From Pithys albifrons albifrons (taxonomy: Eukaryota > Chordata > Aves > Passeriformes > Thamnophilidae): a DNA stretch of 64,000 nucleotides. Numbering within the stretch: position 1 is the stretch's first letter; the number at the start of each line of letters is the position of its first letter. A program made the translations under genes and the position numbers. Shown one piece after another: positions 43,551-55,700 of the stretch. The notes beneath the pieces are model-generated. The model saw only the letters and a list, made by a program, of their open reading frames with translations, did not search any database and was not told the DNA's origin. The DNA lies in contig NC_092470.1 in NCBI RefSeq assembly GCF_047495875.1, positions 18,650,001-18,714,000 of the forward strand. Direction: 5' to 3'.

Positions 43551-46531
43551 CAGGGACCGCCGGCCCGGGACGCAGGAGGTACCGCGGCTTCGCTGCCGCT
43601 TCGGCCCCGCGGGCACCTGCCCGGCGGCCAGGGCAGGCTCCTGGGGCTTGCCGGGGCGTTTCAGGTGGAGAATGGTCGGGAGGGGATAAAAACGGTTTTT
43701 CAGAAAGAAAACGAAAGTTGGGAGGGAAGTTTGCAGGCGCAGGGCGGCGGCGGGAGCGCGGCAGCCCCGCCCGGCTCTGCCCCGGCCCGGCGGGGACAGC
43801 GAGCGCCGGGACGCGCTCCCGGGGCACCGTCGGGACTGGCCCCTTCCCGGCAGCTCCAGTGTCTGGAAAGGCTCGTGAAGACCCCCCAGTCGGGGTGTAG
43901 CGCCCAGGGCTCTCCCCAGTCGGGAGTGGTGTAGCAGAGCGGGGCTGGCTCGCTGCTCAGAGCCCATCCAGGGATGAAGGATGCGGGGCCCGGCGGGCAG
44001 GGGGCCCTGTGCGGGCACCGAACCGGCCACTTCAGCCCCAGGATCAGCATCCCCTCCCCGGTGGGACAGCGGCAGGTGAGGCCCCAGCGCACTCCCACCC
44101 CGGCAGTGCCCTGGGCCTCTCGGGTCCCTGAGGGGGCGCCCAGCCCCAGGTGGGATTCTCAAAACCAGCACGTGGTTTGAGCAAAGAACGGAGGTTTTGG
44201 CAGATTTCTCGTGAACTGGGAGGTGGTCTCAGGCAAATCGTGGTGTTTGCAAATCGTGTTTCTGAGGGCCTGACTGCCTTTAAGGCACAATGCACGGGGT
44301 AAGGCCAGGCAGGCTGGTGAGGTGGGGACGAGGTGATGGTCCAGGGTCAGTCAGATGTGCTGGGGCCCTGTCTGACATCTGGCAGTAACAGCTCTTGGGG
44401 GAGAAACTGGAATGTGTGAAATGGATGTAAATCCTACTTCAGGTGTATTTTGCATGGTCCTTCTTCTGAATGAGACTCTGCAGAGCCTATAGATTGCTTC
44501 TCCCTAAATCAAAACATGGTGTTTGTAGGTAGGTGTTACAGTGGAGTATATCTTGCTGAAAGTAAAGCTCTGTAGGTTTTCTTTATATTTAATTCCATGT
44601 ACAAAGGTCCTGCATTAGGGAAATGCTGCATTCATGGGCGCTGTGTGGCAGTAACACACATGGCTACAGATTGTAGTTACTTGCGGTTGGAGGGAACTGA
44701 TTGTCACAACCACACCACTATTTTCCCTGAAAGTTTTTTTCCCCCTTTCCCTCTATACAAGGAAAGTTTCAGCCTGAGGAATAAGCTGAGTGGAAAGCCA
44801 AAAGTCAGGAGTAGGATGGTTTTCAAGCCTCTGTGGTCCACACTGACCCCTGTTTGGTGTTTATTGTACCGTTGCTGTGAGTGCACATGGTTTGTCCCCG
44901 TCTCAGAGCAAGGAAATGCCTCAGAAACCATCTGCTAAACAGGGCTGGGCTGTGGGCATGGAGAAGTGTTTGTTCTCACTGAAGCTGCTTAGGGCATCTC
45001 TGGTGAGGGCGCAGGAGAGGCAGCTGCTGGGAGTGTCTCATCCCCTCCATGGGCAGAGTTAACAACCTGGACAGCTTTTGGGAGGTGTGAGAGCCTCCCT
45101 GACATCTCTGCCTGTGCTGTTGCACCCATGGTATGGCAGAGACGTGATCCCAGCACAGCAGCTGGGCCTGCCAGGGTGTTGAGGGAAGCTCAGCCCGGGA
45201 GCCAAGCTAATTCCAGCAGGAACTCAGCACATTCCAGGGCAGAGTACTGTCCTCCAGCACTTTGTGGGCTTGGATCTGGGATTAAGGACCACCTCAGGCA
45301 CCACTGTCAGGTCTTCAGAAGCTGAGTTTTGCTGTAAGTGCACCTAAAATTCAAATATTTGCTTAGAAACAGCTGAAGTAGGATGCAGTGATTTTTAGTG
45401 TTGTTTGCTGGTAGTTAAAACCCAACATAACGAGGGAGGAGCAGAAAGCTTCCTGGAGAGTGGTGATGGATCAGCATATTTTTGTGTTCTCCCTGGCTTT
45501 TGATCCCAATGCAGGAGCCAGCTCTGCTCAGGGAGTTAGGGATGATCTTGGGCCTGGCTGGCCAGAGTGGGAGGTGGGTCATGAGCTTTGCAGATTTAAA
45601 GCTTCAAATCAGAACTTCAGCATCACACACCACACATGAGAAGAACCAGTAGGAGTCAGTTGAGGGGCATCACGTTACATCTGAGAGGCATTTACTGACT
45701 GAAAGTGAGAGCAGAAAATGAGGGAGCACTGATGCTGGTTGGGCACAGACTGCAGGTTCACCCCTAGCTGTAACCTCTGTGTGGAAGAAGTTAAAAGGCA
45801 GGTGTGCAGCTGTGGAGGGGGAAGGAGTTGGAACTGCCTCAGGAGACTGAGCTGTGAAGTTTTCTGCTGCCTGTTATGCCAGACAGTTCAGAAGAAGCCA
45901 AGCTTTAAGAGCTCCTAAGGGCCTGATTTGCCTCCCTGAGTCTGTCTGAAGAAGCCTGATGTTTCCAGGGTAGGAGAGTGCTCTGAAAGGACTGGGCAGA
46001 GGGCACAGGAGCTGGTGTGTTTCTCTTTGCCCTATTTTCCTTCCTACAGAGGATTGTCTCAGTAACCACAGCAGTGTTTTTCAGTTTCTCATAATCTTAC
46101 AAGAGCTGTGGTTGTCTTTGTGGATGGGAAAGGTTTTGAGGTTGCATTTAGGATTTTTCCAGCTGCACTGCATGGCTTCAATGCTCTGCCTTTACACCAA
46201 CTTGTGGAGAAGCTGAGACTGCAGCTGTGCCCCCTGCCCACCCCCACGTCCTCTGCCCAAAGACTGAGCAGCTTTGGTGGCCAAAAATAAAAAACATTTT
46301 CTTTCTGTAGTGGAGAAATTGTTAGTCCCCTCTGTCAATTCACATTATGCTCTTAACAAAGCTATTATGAAAATAATTGTATTTATAGGATGATAAGTGC
46401 ATTTCAGCAGTGTAACATTTAGACAACTGGGGCAGAGTGCAGAGGAATGAGCAGCTCACAGTTTCCATACTAGAACAATTAATTTGTTATGTCGTTTATG
46501 TTTTAAACAGAATAAATGGTGTTTCTTCAGG

Positions 46532-46591
46532 ATGGTGCTTCCTAGCAGTCTCTGCTCCTGCATGTACACGATGGAGACCACTCAGCTTTGA
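46532..46591 (+). promoter_or_regulatory. Predicted upstream ORF in LRRK1 5' leader (19 codons)
   Basis: If exon 2 begins after GTTTCTTCAG at 46530, its second base opens an ATG frame of 19 codons. Two further in-frame ATGs lie at 46562 and 46571, and it ends at TGA 46589-46591. It closes 65 nt before the LRRK1 ATG and is in a different frame. Such uORFs usually lower main-ORF translation (general knowledge). The call depends on the acceptor chosen. Confidence 0.35.
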
Positions 46592-46656
46592 CAAGACTGC
46601 TCAGTTGGAAGTGCTGTGGAAAGTTTGGCTGTTGGACCCTCACAACGTGTCCCAGA

Positions 46657-46723
46657 ATGTACTGGTGTGTGGGAACTGAGGAATCCGCTGTTTGCAGGGA
46701 GAGCAACATGGAGCCACAAAATG
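46657..46723 (+). CDS. LRRK1: LRRK1 start-codon exon, coding part
   Basis: ATG with A at -3 encodes [20 protein letters not shown] then QN and the first base of Gly, ending AAT G|GTAAAG in phase 1. The likely acceptor is GTTTCTTCAG at 46530, so about 126 nt of 5' UTR precede the ATG in this exon (inference). Confidence 0.88.
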
Positions 46724-49700
46724 GTAAAGAGGAGGGATTTTTTTTCTTTCCTGTTCAGGTTGGGAGCAAAAGATTTAAAGAGAACTCAGCAACCCCTGGG
46801 GTTTGATATGAAAGATCTTTGAGCCCTCATATTTGAAAATTTCCAGTGTAGAGCAGGGAATTTTACTTCCAAGCAGAATGATATTCTACTACTCAGGTGG
46901 TAAGAATAGCATTCCCCTGAGACTGATGTTCTCCAAAGGGCTCTGGAATTAGTCAATATATGTGTCATGTCTCACCCTTTCCTAAATATGTTTTACAAGA
47001 TCTGTGCTTTTGCAGTGTGTGGATGCAAATATGTTCCCAGTCACTGATGCAGTGGGTTTTCAGGCTATGAAAGCTGCTAAATCAGAGCATCCTTTCCCAG
47101 CCTGAACAGATATGAACCTGCTCCAGTTTCACTGTCAGCCACGATTCGGTGGCTCGCAGTGATTTATTGGTGGGCTGGATCAGAAGGGCTGTGTTTATGT
47201 AATCTAATAAATCCATGGCTGGAAATTCCTCTTTCACAAGGGACATATGCTTCAGGTTGCTTCCTGTGAATTTTTTTTTTTTTCATTTTCCCTTCTGAGC
47301 AGCCAGATTATTTTTGGCTGGTTTCTCTTGCTGCAACCCTCAGCTCCCAGGCACTGCTGCTTCTCTCTGAGTCAAACCCCAGATTGTCTCTGCAGCAAGA
47401 AATAGCCCCGTGGCTCTTGTGTAACGGTGTTCCCCCCTTGCAGCAAGAGCTTCATTAGGAGGCAGCATCTGCGTTTGCAGTGTGGGAAGAAGGTGTGTTT
47501 GACGCTTTGTAGTGAGTAAGCAGCCCCCAGCAGAAGCTCATGGTTTTACAGCCTTATTTTGGATTTTAGCAGCAACTATGAAGCAAAAGCTGATAGTTAA
47601 TTCAGAGGCCGCCTTGTCTTGTTTGAAGACGTTCCTGAGCAGCATCACAGGGAGCTCTGGGAACTCCTTCCTTCCTCTGTATGTATCTGCTTGTTCTGTG
47701 GTGCTGATTTTTCTGTTTGCTTTGTTAATTAGCATGGTGACTTTCTATGACACTTGGTTATGGAATAGTCTTAAAATTCTTAAATTCTATCTTCTGAGTT
47801 TCGCTCTGGAAGAAATTATCTCCACTTGAATACTCAGCTACAAACCATGAGAAGAATTTCAATCTGCACTTACAATTCACAAGTGTTTCGAATTGCTAAA
47901 TTTTTGTTCTGATTTGACCAGTTTTCCTCCTCTTTAAAGATGCAGTAAATTATTTTATGAGTGAATAATGAAGTGAAGAGTGGAATAGTTGTGTTTTCTA
48001 CATATGGGGTTTATTTTTTTTCCTAAGAACTTTATTACGTGTTGCTGTGGTGTAACTATATTCAGTTATATTTTTATATATTCAGTTAAACTGGTTGAGT
48101 GAAGTACACAAATCTTGGTGGTAGATTCTTCTATACTGACATCTCTGGGTTATATTGTTTGGTAAACAGTGTTGGAAGTCTGACAGAGGGATCCTTGGAA
48201 AGCTGAAGTTCTTTGTACAAGGCAGCAGTACTGCCTTGGTAGATCTGCTCTTTATGAGGATATTGTACATGCTTAAACTCATTGTTATTTCAGGATTGTT
48301 TGGATCCTGCCAAGAATAATTGTCATCAGCTAACTGGTCCACTCCCTAAGTGAGCTGGTCCTTGCTCTGCATTTGGATGCTGTTCCAGGGATGGAACCAC
48401 ACGGTGACTCATCAGCCTCCTCATCTGAACCCATTGTTTCTGTGCCTTCATTACCAGCGTGGCTGCAGCCTCTGCTCCCCTTCAGTGGGAGCTGCTGGGA
48501 AGGGCAGTGAGAGCCCACAGCATTTCTGTAGTGCTGAGGACCTCCTTAGTGCTTGCAGAGTTTGGGATCTCCTTTGGGGCAGGAAGGGCAGGCTGTGGGT
48601 GTGAGGGGTTTGACAAACAGCGCCGTGGCACCGGTGGCTCTGTGGTGGGTCCCTCGGAGTGTGCACCCACTGCCATGATCATGTCAAAGCCATGTGGTTT
48701 TTAGGGCTGTGTTTCCTCTGGCAGCTGTGAAGACCTGGCCAAATGTATGTGAGGAATGTGTTCACAGCATCACTGTGAGTTAGAAATGTACCTGTGATGC
48801 AAGGGCTCACCTGGCTCTGGTGTCTCCTCTGCTGTTGCTCTCAGCTGAGCAGTGATCTCCCCTGTATCCCAGCAGGATTCCTGCTTTCCCTGGGAGTGGG
48901 GGAGCTGTGTGTCAGAGCTGGACCCTGTCTGCCCTCTGGGGATGGTGCTGGGCTTGACTTGGGCTTGGTGAGGCTCCCACTGGTCCACAGTGAGGATTTG
49001 TCATGGAACGCAGAATAACACTCCGGTTTGGGTGCAGTCACATCTCCCTTCCCTCCTCAAACCTGCTTCCTCTCCCCTGGATTTGTTCATCTTGTCCTAA
49101 TTAAGAGAGAGAAGCTGAGCAGAGATATGGGGGTGGCTGCAGCCTCTGATGAAGCACAGGGCTTGGGAGTTTTTTTAAACTTGGTTAGAGTTCTGCATAA
49201 AATAGCAGAGGTGACATAATGTGAATTTTGCAGGAAATACAATGGAAAGCCCAAAGACATCACTGTATGAATGCCTAGAAAAGCATAAAAATTCATCTCC
49301 TTTCTTTGGGCTGGTTGGTTTCTTTGAATCTTATGGAATTTTACAGCTGAGATTTAATTCTTACATGGTTTTCTTGGAGTCAGTTGCTCAAAGGTGTAGG
49401 GGAACAGTCATTTTCTTCTAAAATGTAAGGGCATTTCTGTTAAAGAGCTTATCTTTCTCTTATTGTGAATTTATTCCACTTGCAGAATGTTCCTATGCCA
49501 CTGGTGTGTGTCTTGGAGGTGGAATTGGATTATCCTTCAAACATGCCAGAGGGTGTCTCTTCTCTCCTGCTAAATCTAGAAATGAGCCTTGAAAAGGAGT
49601 GTTATGTTGGAATGTATTTAACATTACATAATTAGGGACAATGATGCCAATGATAACTGCTGGGATTTTTATGGTAGCTTTACAGATATCAACTAAATGC

Positions 49701-52700
49701 ACCTCCACAACTTCTTTTGAGGCAAATCAGTTACAAGCTGGAGGCTTTCAGCCATCCAGGCAAACACACATGGACATGTGCAGTATGCCTGGAAAAGAGC
49801 CCTCAGTGTTAAATGAGGGAGCAAACAAGTCACCAGAATGTAATGAGTTGTCATTTGGAGTGGACCAGAGCCCCTTAAAGCTGTGCTTTGGAAATGCTGT
49901 GCTGACCCTGCAGCTCACAGGGCTTTATATTTTATCAGCAAGAAGCCACCCATGACAGCAGTGACCTTTGCAGTCCTGTCTGGGCCATGGCTCAGCTCAG
50001 AACTGATGCAGAGGGCAAGTTGTGCCACTTCCTGAGTGGGGGAAAAACCTCCAGTGTGAGTAAGAGTTGACCTGGAAGAGTTAAAGAGTGGCTTTAACCA
50101 GAGGAACTGCTCAGGAGCAAGTGCAGTTTTGTATGGAAAGTTTCTCAGTGGGTCGAATGGTGATAACTGGAGGTTGGCAAATGGAACAGCTTCTCCTCCT
50201 GGGACAACCTTTGTGCATCCAGCCTGACTTTGCACCAGGGCAGGACACGAGCCAGGTGGGCTGCAGTGCTGTGGGGAGGGCATGGGGCTGGAAACTTCCA
50301 TTCTGTAACCTTCCAGCTGGCAGCCTGGCAGTGTGAGGGGCAGTCAAAAAAATAAAGGGCTACAGCAAACCCCCAGCTGTTCTATAGCAATAAAGGCAAG
50401 CAGAGCCCACCTGCTCCTGGGTGGGCACGGACATGGCACCCAGGTGAGAGCTTTGCTGGGTGTCCTTTGCAGGGCCAGGAGTTGGACTCCACAATCCTGA
50501 TGGGTCCCTTGCAACTCTGCATATTCTGTGATTTCCTCACAGCTCTGCACAGTTGGGTTTTTGTCTTAAACATGAAGGGCAGGAACTTGCAGTTGTGTGC
50601 AGTGTGAAGAGCTTTGTATAAAAACCCTTCCTGCTGAACAGGGGAGGAGAGCAGCACAACTGCTACCACTTTGCTCCTTGGGAAATCACCATGTAAAGCT
50701 TAAAATCCTCAAAATCCTGTGTGTGTGGGGCCAGCACTGAGTCTTGGGGCCTCTTTGTGAACAGGGAAAAAGTACTCACAGCCTCTGTCCTGCTTTTTCC
50801 ATCCACACATTACCCTGTAGTAACACTCCCCTGAGTTTTTTGTGGCAGGGTGGGGTGAGAAGGACAAGGAGAGCATCTGGGACATGATCTGAGCCCTCAG
50901 AGACCTGCACAGTGTGCTGGTTGTGTGAAGTTCTGTATAATCAGACTAAATGAGGCTTAAAGGTTTTCTGTTTTTCTTCCTGCTTGTTAAGCTGTGAGTT
51001 AGTTTGAAATGTTCCTATGATCAAAAAATAGACCAGGTATTGTGTGTGAGCTGAGTCTCACTGCAGAGTGCCCTGCAGAAGGAGAAGTAGGAAATGCTCA
51101 GCAGGAATAGGAAGTACACTAGTAAAGCAATAATAGGCTTGTATTTTTAAATATTTAAATAAACTCTTCACACAGAAGTGGTGCAATCTCACAGGGGCCA
51201 GGACTGAAGCGGAAGGCCTGTGGTCAGACCTGCTCTCCTGTGCACACCAGAGCAGGGCTGGTGCAACATCTCTCCAAACTGAGCCGGGATTTTCCAAAAG
51301 GGCAATGAATGCTGAGGAATTTACCCTTTTCCTGATAAGTACCATCAAAGCCTGCCTGCTCTTGAACTTGAGGGCTGTAGCAAGGAGGGCAGAGCTGCTG
51401 AGAGAGCCAGTGGTGCAGGCAGGACCTTGGGAAGCTGATTGAGCAGAGACTCCAGCCTGGGAGCCACTTTGATTTACAGACAGCAGTAAAACATTGATCT
51501 ATATTTGAGCTGTGTCTGGTGTTATCTGTTCCTTTACAGCTTTGTTTGTCCACCTTTCCCTTAAGATGTGTTTGTGGTGTATTGCATTGAAATGTAGCTT
51601 ATGACAAGTCTATCAAGAAGCCTGGGAAAAAACAAAGATAAGGTGATAAGGTAGTAAATAAAATCCTTTGCCCTTAGGACTTGTACACAGGGACTTTTTT
51701 TACAGTATCAGTAAGGTGATTTATAGGGCAGCTTTCAGGTGAGGGTTGGTTCTGGGTTCATAGAACTACTGTCCTCTGTTTCAGAGGGAAAAAAGCCATT
51801 CATAATGTTCACACCAACTCAGCCTTTACCAGCCTGTAATTGATTTATTGCTTTGTCGGAGATGTTGCCTGTGATTTTATACTTGCATTAAGAAAATGCA
51901 ATGAATTATGGTTTTTTATCCTCCCCAAAGCCCATGGGGGCCTTATCCAAACCTCTTTAAAGACTCTGCACTGCCATAATGGGATCTTCAGGGATCCTTG
52001 CAGCACTGAGTGTGTGGTTTGTTTGTTTTTCCTTGCTCTGATCGATAAAGGGGCTGCCAGGGCTGTGCTTGGCAGGAGGCAGAGAGCTGGGAGGAACTGT
52101 TTGTGTTGCAGATGGGGCTGTGGGGGATGGATTTGGTACCATTCAGCTCCCAATCTGCTGTGGAGAATCGTGGAATTTTTAAGGTTGAAAAATACTTTTA
52201 AGATCACTGAGTCCAAGCATTAACCCAGCACTGCCAAGGCCACCATTAAACCATGTCCCCAAGTGCCACATCCATGTGGCTTTTAAATCCCTCCAGGGAT
52301 GGTGACTCAGCCACAAAGTCTGTCTCCTAATAGGTTCTGTTTCAGGTTTTACATCAAGTCAGGCTGATATTTAATTCCTTTCCTTAGTCCAAGTCTGTGT
52401 GCTCATTAGTGGGTCAGCAATTGCTCATTTGCATGATTATGTATCACCACAGCAGCAGCTGCTCAAAGTTTCACAACAGAAGTGTCTCCATGCTTTGAAT
52501 TTGTGCCTTGCCCTCATCTAGAGAACTTATAAAAGAAGTCTTTAAGTTTTAGGGAAGGTCCTCAACCTTCCCCAAGGCCTCCTGCAGTCAGAGGGGCTCT
52601 GTCTGTGCTGGGGGTTGGCAGTTTGTGTAGCTTCAGGACTTGCAGTTTGCCATGGAGAAGCACAGAGTAGTGGGAAATCTGGTGCAGATCTCTCTTTTTT

Positions 52701-55700
52701 GGTTCACCCTCCACTTGGAGAAGGCAGCAGATCCATGGGGAGCTTCAGGAACTTCTCAGCTGCAAAGACAAGCCCCATGTTGTCACCCAAGGGTGAGCCA
52801 AAGGGTCAGTTGGTCACAGGAAGGGCAGGAGGAAGGGGGTGGGTGGAAGGGGCAGGAACCTGGTGTTGGGAGCTGGAGGAGCAGCTTGATTTCCTCTCTA
52901 ATAATCAATATATGATTCCCAAGCATCAAGGTTGGAATTTGGGACACTGCTGGGGAAAGCTCAGTCCCAGTCTGTGCACAGCTCCTTCTCTGTGCAAAGC
53001 TGAAAATCATGGAAAAATGATGAGCCCAGAGCAGTGATTCAAACAAGAAGTCTGGATAAATTTAGCTCAAACATTCTTGGTATGTTTGTGGTCGCTGTGG
53101 AAATTGCATCACAGCTCTCTTTAATGACCAGAATATCACTGGGCTGCCCAAGGAGGGCTCAGTGTGCAATCTCTGAAAAGCATGAGTGTGTCTTTGGATG
53201 TGCTTCACCTGCAGTTAATTGTTTTGGGGGATTATTTGTTTTATTCCCCTCTTGGTTGAGGAGTTTTTGGACTAGGGGTTATTGCTGTTTAATTGCAAAG
53301 CCACAAGGTTTGGAGCTGATGGGCTCTGCAGAGGGATTTTCTGCCTCACAGGGAAGGTCTGTCTGGGGAGCAGGACTCAAAAAGAGGGCTGGTAAAATTG
53401 CTGAAGACAAACCTCCTCCAGAATCTGCCTGCACGTCTTTCTGTCTTGCACATCAAAGAGCCTTTGAAATTGCTTTTATTTTTGCATCAAACAGGAACAT
53501 TGTTATGGTTTTTAATTTTTTTTGTAGCACTAATGGACAGGATCCCTTTTTAGATCTCATATATAACTTGAAAAACAAAAAGCCTGGCTCCTTAAATGAG
53601 CCTGTAATCCTGGTCACAATTCTCCCATATTTTGCACCTTGGACCCTTCACACCATGTCAGGGTGGGAATAAAAGCTCTCCAGTCAAACATTTGCATGGA
53701 TTGGACCAGGTTCTTGCATGCAATGGATCAGAGTCATCAGAGGTCAGTGGGAAGGAGATGAAATGTGTCTTGCCTCACTTTGCTGCCTCTACCTCGGAGC
53801 ACACATCTAAAAATGCTGTGAGCTGCAGTGGGGTCACATCAGGAGCTTTCTCCGTTGTTTTGTTCCTTGGTTTTCTTTTTCTTTTCCAGACTATCATGTC
53901 CATCTTCCCAGTTCTGCGCTTCCCTTGGCTCTGCTGTTGCCAAATTGCCCCTTCAACTCTTTTGAAGTCAATATCTTGATTGCATTTTCTTTTCTTCTGC
54001 ATGCAACATTTTCACATAAACTAACTTAGAGTGGCTGTTGTTGTGGTGATAAATGAGAAGTGAGGACAGCAAAGAGTAAAGTATTTTATTAGGTTGGCAG
54101 CACAGTTAGAGAAGCTCATTGAACTGTGTCTAACGTGCACTAAGCTTGGATTTTGCTGTGTGGGATGTTTACCCCCTCAAATCTCTTCCTTTAGATGTGT
54201 CTGCTTTTTCCTGGATCTGTCAGTTGGTTTAATTAAAGATGTTCTCTCGTTCTCCAAACTCCCCAAAGTAGCCTGTGAAGCTGTTTAATCTCAGGAGTCA
54301 GTGCTTGGGAGTTGGGTTGACTCCAGCCCGTGTTTAAGGTGGGAGCATTGGCTGTGGCTCTGGCAGGAGGGTGTGAGTCAGGGCCTGGTGTCACACTCCT
54401 GAATCTTGTGCAGGGCTTGCTTGAAGCAAGTTGACTTGTCTGTTGCTTCTGCTTTTTCTGGAAGACTGTTCCAAGCCTTGTTTCTCCAATATTTTAGACT
54501 TTTTTCTAACAGTCAAGCAAAATATATTCACACCCTGTACACAAATAGCTCTTCTGCTTCCCTGGTGTCTCCCTCTGGATGTATTTGTAGACAGGACTCC
54601 CATCTCCATCTAAACTTCATTTTTCCATGCTCAACAAGCCAAGATCTTCTCATCTGTAGTCTTATAATTAGGCCTTCCATTTCTTCCATTATCTTCTCCA
54701 CCTCTTCCAACTTCTCTTAATATTCCATGAACATGATAAACTGGCAGTGTGCAAGATGTTTTGTGTATCTCTTTTTTTAATTCCTCTCTGACCAGCCTTT
54801 CCAAAATCTTCCTATGGCCCAGCTCTGTAAGGGACCTGCTGTGCTCCTTGGGGAGGGAGGAGGGACACTGGTGGCCTTGCAGGTGACAGCACAGCCCAGG
54901 ACCCCCTCCCTGGGGTGGGTGGATGGAGGGAGGGAGGGAGGGAGGGAGGGAAGGATGGATGGGTGGATGGAAGAATGGAGGGAAGGAGGGAGGAATGGAT
55001 GGATGGAGGGAGGGAAGGATGGATGGGTGGATGGAAGGATGGATGGATGGATGGATGGATGGATGGATGGATGGAGGGAAGGAGGGAGGAATGGATGGAG
55101 GGAGAACTGGACTTGCTGCTGTGGCCCAAGGGGACCTGATGGAGCAGCCATGACCTTCATCATACCACTTCCATCAGCATTCTCTGAAAGTCCCTTGGAG
55201 TTCCATGGGGCTGGAGAGACAGATGTTGGCGGCTTCTGTGCTACTATTTCTGCCCAGCTGTTGAGTTGCAGTGTTGTAAATGGGTTTGCCATCCAGGAGG
55301 GTATTTCCATGTGTTATTAGGGTGAAACATAAGCTTAAGAGCTCCTTCTCTCAGCTCCCACAGGCTGTGGGGTCACTGGATTTGTATTTGGTGGAGCCAG
55401 GAAAAGGCTTGGACTAAGAGGAGATGTGGACAGAGACCTTGGGCCCATCCTCCCCTCCCCTCCTGCAGGGAGTCCCTTCTGGACTCCTCCAGTTGTGGCC
55501 TCTCCCAGCTGGCCCCAAAAGCATTTGCTTCTTTCTAAAGCAAGTTTTAAATATATAAATAGAAGTGGACTGGCCAAGAGTTGGTCCCTCCCCAGTGTGA
55601 AAAATTAATGATTTTTTTTTTTAGAGGAATGTTGAGTACATTATTTCTTTGAAAGAGAGAAAACTTTGATGCATGGGATTTTTTCCCCTCTGATGAAATC

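Larger units (their letters stand above)
42960..44170 (+). promoter_or_regulatory. LRRK1: CpG-island promoter of LRRK1 with probable non-coding first exon
   Basis: About 1.2 kb of very high GC and CpG with many GC boxes, located 2.5-3.7 kb before the start-codon exon. Possible first-exon donors are CCCG|GTAAGG (exon end 43171), GGAG|GTACCG (about 43580) and GGCAG|GTGAGG (exon end 44075). I cannot tell which is used. The long frames on both strands here come from a lack of AT-rich stop codons, not from coding. Confidence 0.8.

Noticed and set aside
42893..44171. Long overlapping frames on both strands (up to about 390 codons)
   Set aside because: They lie in a CpG island where stop codons are rare, overlap each other on opposite strands, are low-complexity Arg/Pro/Gly/Ala, and match no family I know.
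54777..55320. Frames rich in His/Pro/Ser/Ile or Gly/Trp/Met/Asp
   Set aside because: Produced by the GGAT/GGGA microsatellite; tetranucleotide periodicity explains them fully.
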